NCBI GenBank assembly: GCA_003972845.1 | Contig: QOAV01000184.1 | Coordinates: 1 to 8,380, forward strand | Direction of reading: 5' to 3' | DNA from: Gammaproteobacteria bacterium | GTDB taxonomy: Bacteria > Pseudomonadota > Gammaproteobacteria > QOAV01 | DNA length: 8,380 nt | Part shown: piece after piece, positions 6,975-8,380 of the stretch | Layout: each line of letters starts with the position of its first letter | Position numbering within the stretch: position 1 is the first letter of the stretch | The notes under the pieces: generated by a model | The model's input: only the letters and a program-made list of their open reading frames with translations | Database searches by the model: none | Told to the model about the DNA's origin: nothing | Made by a program: the position numbers and the translations under genes

Positions 6975-7451
6975 TCAGATGTATTTCACCTCGAGTATCT
7001 CCAGCACGCGAATGCCATTCGGTGTGGGCACTTCCACTTCATCCTCCGCTTCCTTGCCGATCAGTCCCCTGGCAATGGGCGAGCTGACCGAAATAAGATT
7101 GTTGGCAATATCCGCCTCATCGTCGCCGACGATCTGATAAGTCACTTCTTCATCGGTATCCACATCCAGCAGCGTTACCGTTGCGCCAAACACGACACGA
7201 CCTTCGGCGTTCAGGGTTTTCGGGTCGATGACCCGGGCATTGGACAGTTTGGCTTCAACTTCCTTGATGCGACCCTCGATAAAACCCTGTTGCTCGCGCG
7301 CAGCATCGTATTCGGCGTTTTCCGACAAATCGCCATGGGCTCGCGCCTCGGCGATGGCCTCAATCACCCTGGGGCGATCGACATTTTTCAATTGCTTCAA
7401 TTCATCACGCAATTTCTTTTCGCCCTTGACGGTAATGGGTATCTGGTTCAT
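6975..7451 (-). CDS. greA: Transcription elongation factor GreA
   Basis: GreA enters the secondary channel of RNA polymerase and stimulates cleavage of backtracked RNA, rescuing stalled complexes. The 158-residue product has exactly the E. coli length. An N-terminal coiled coil (about 1-75) carries the tip acidic pair Asp41 and Glu44 in [19 protein letters not shown], followed by the C-terminal FKBP-like domain with [18 protein letters not shown] and [11 protein letters not shown]. The serine next to the acidic tip and the N-terminal sequence identify GreA rather than GreB. The ATG at 7451-7449 overlaps the carB stop as ATGA, with GGAG about 10 nt upstream inside carB, suggesting translational coupling. 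The gene ends facing yhbY with no visible terminator. Confidence 0.98.
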   Translation of the reverse strand: MNQIPITVKGEKKLRDELKQLKNVDRPRVIEAIAEARAHGDLSENAEYDAAREQQGFIEGRIKEVEAKLSNARVIDPKTLNAEGRVVFGATVTLLDVDTDEEVTYQIVGDDEADIANNLISVSSPIARGLIGKEAEDEVEVPTPNGIRVLEILEVKYI

Positions 7452-8380
7452 TCGCTGACTTCTCCGTGTAAATCCTGCAAGCGGGCAACGCGGATATCAC
7501 CGGCCACAGCATGCGCTTCGCAGGCAGCGCGAGCTGCTGCAAGCGTGGTGTAATAAGTTACCTTGTTCATCAATGCTTCCCGCCGAATGGCGTAAGAATC
7601 CTTCAGGCTCTGCTTGCCCGTGGTGGTGTTGATGATCAAATCTATTTCTTCATTTTTTATCATATCCACGATATGCGGGCGACCTTCGGCCACCTTGTTC
7701 ACCACCCGGGCCTCCACGCCAGCGGACTTCAACGCGTCGGCCGTACCGCGGGTAGCGACCAGGTCAAAGCCGTTATCGGCCAGATAGCGGGCCATTTCCA
7801 CTACCTGGACCTGATCTGCTGTTTTCACACTGATAAAAGCTCTGCCGCTGCGTGGTATCTCGGAACCCGCGCCCAGTTGCGATTTGCCAAAGGCTTCGCC
7901 GAAACTGCGGCCCACGCCCATGACTTCGCCGGTGGATTTCATTTCCGGTCCCAGCACGGTGTCCACACCGGGAAACTTGATGAACGGAAACACTGCTTCC
8001 TTGACGGAGAAATAAGATGGCTTCAGCTCCCTGGTAGTTCCCTGTTCCTGTAATGTTTTTCCCGCCATGCAGCGCGCCGCCACTTTCGCCAGCGGCCGGG
8101 AAGTGGCCTTGGAAACAAAAGGTACTGTGCGCGAAGCACGAGGATTGACTTCCAGCACGTAAATGTCATCGCCTTTTATGGCGAACTGAATATTCATCAG
8201 GCCAACGACATCCAGCGCCAGCGCCAGCTTTTTTGCCTGTTCGCGCAGGCGGTCCTGCATGGCTTCGCTGAGCGAATACGGCGGCAAGGAACAGGCAGAG
8301 TCGCCGGAATGCACGCCCGCTTCCTCGATATGCTCCATGATGCCGCCAATCAGCACATCCTTGCCGTCGCATATGGCGTC
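7448..8380 (-). CDS. carB: Carbamoyl-phosphate synthase large subunit (C-terminal part)
   Basis: CarB makes carbamoyl phosphate from bicarbonate, ATP and ammonia delivered by the CarA glutaminase; the product feeds pyrimidine and arginine synthesis. The window holds the last 310 codons, roughly from residue 760 of a ~1070-residue protein, entering with [17 protein letters not shown] and running off the right edge. Visible parts are the end of the second ATP-grasp domain ([43 protein letters not shown] split by normal spacing, [21 protein letters not shown]) and the MGS-like allosteric domain (from about GRAFISVK, with [17 protein letters not shown] and INTTTGK), where UMP, IMP and ornithine act in E. 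coli. No frameshift is seen. The TGA at 7450-7448 overlaps the greA ATG. Confidence 0.98.
   Translation of the reverse strand, partial: DAICDGKDVLIGGIMEHIEEAGVHSGDSACSLPPYSLSEAMQDRLREQAKKLALALDVVGLMNIQFAIKGDDIYVLEVNPRASRTVPFVSKATSRPLAKVAARCMAGKTLQEQGTTRELKPSYFSVKEAVFPFIKFPGVDTVLGPEMKSTGEVMGVGRSFGEAFGKSQLGAGSEIPRSGRAFISVKTADQVQVVEMARYLADNGFDLVATRGTADALKSAGVEARVVNKVAEGRPHIVDMIKNEEIDLIINTTTGKQSLKDSYAIRREALMNKVTYYTTLAAARAACEAHAVAGDIRVARLQDLHGEVSE

Overview
This window is a conserved housekeeping locus from the chromosome of a gammaproteobacterium. Moderate-to-high GC, proteins closely resembling the Escherichia coli and Pseudomonas versions, and gene order all point that way. The minus-strand order is carB - greA - (yhbY on the opposite strand) - rlmE - ftsH - folP - glmM - tpiA - secG - tRNA-Leu(GAG). 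Having tpiA between glmM and secG, and greA directly behind carB, is the arrangement known from Pseudomonas and related non-enteric groups; enterics keep tpiA and carB elsewhere. I cannot name the genus.

Layout from right to left, following transcription. Positions 8380-7448 hold the last ~310 codons of carB (carbamoyl-phosphate synthase large subunit), whose stop overlaps the greA start by 4 nt. greA ends at 6975, only 14 nt from the stop of the convergent gene yhbY (plus strand, 6670-6960). A 61-bp divergent spacer separates yhbY from rlmE (6608-5979). Then follow ftsH (GTG start, 5865-3925), folP (probable TTG start, 3891-3055), glmM (3058-1709, 4-nt overlap with folP), tpiA (1589-840), secG (719-339) and a tRNA-Leu gene (274-190). 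The last 189 bases contain no recognisable complete gene. They hold a plausible promoter facing out of the left edge, where rimP-nusA-infB would be expected by synteny.

The genes are linked by growth rather than by one pathway: pyrimidine and arginine precursor supply (carB), transcript-cleavage factor (greA), ribosome assembly and rRNA methylation (yhbY, rlmE), membrane protein quality control (ftsH), folate synthesis (folP), cell-wall amino-sugar supply (glmM), glycolysis (tpiA), protein export (secG) and a tRNA. All protein genes look intact with their key catalytic residues, apart from carB, which is cut by the window edge.

I found no mobile element, CRISPR array, phage gene, defence system or other new system. 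What deserves a second look is small and mostly regulatory: a promoter-like site with a dyad between its -35 and -10 boxes at the left edge; an AT-rich promoter-like island inside folP; an inverted repeat that could pair the tRNA leader with its trailer; a long hairpin directly behind the secG stop; hairpins between tpiA and secG; an exact 18-bp tandem duplication in the ftsH tail; and the missing terminator between the convergent yhbY and greA.
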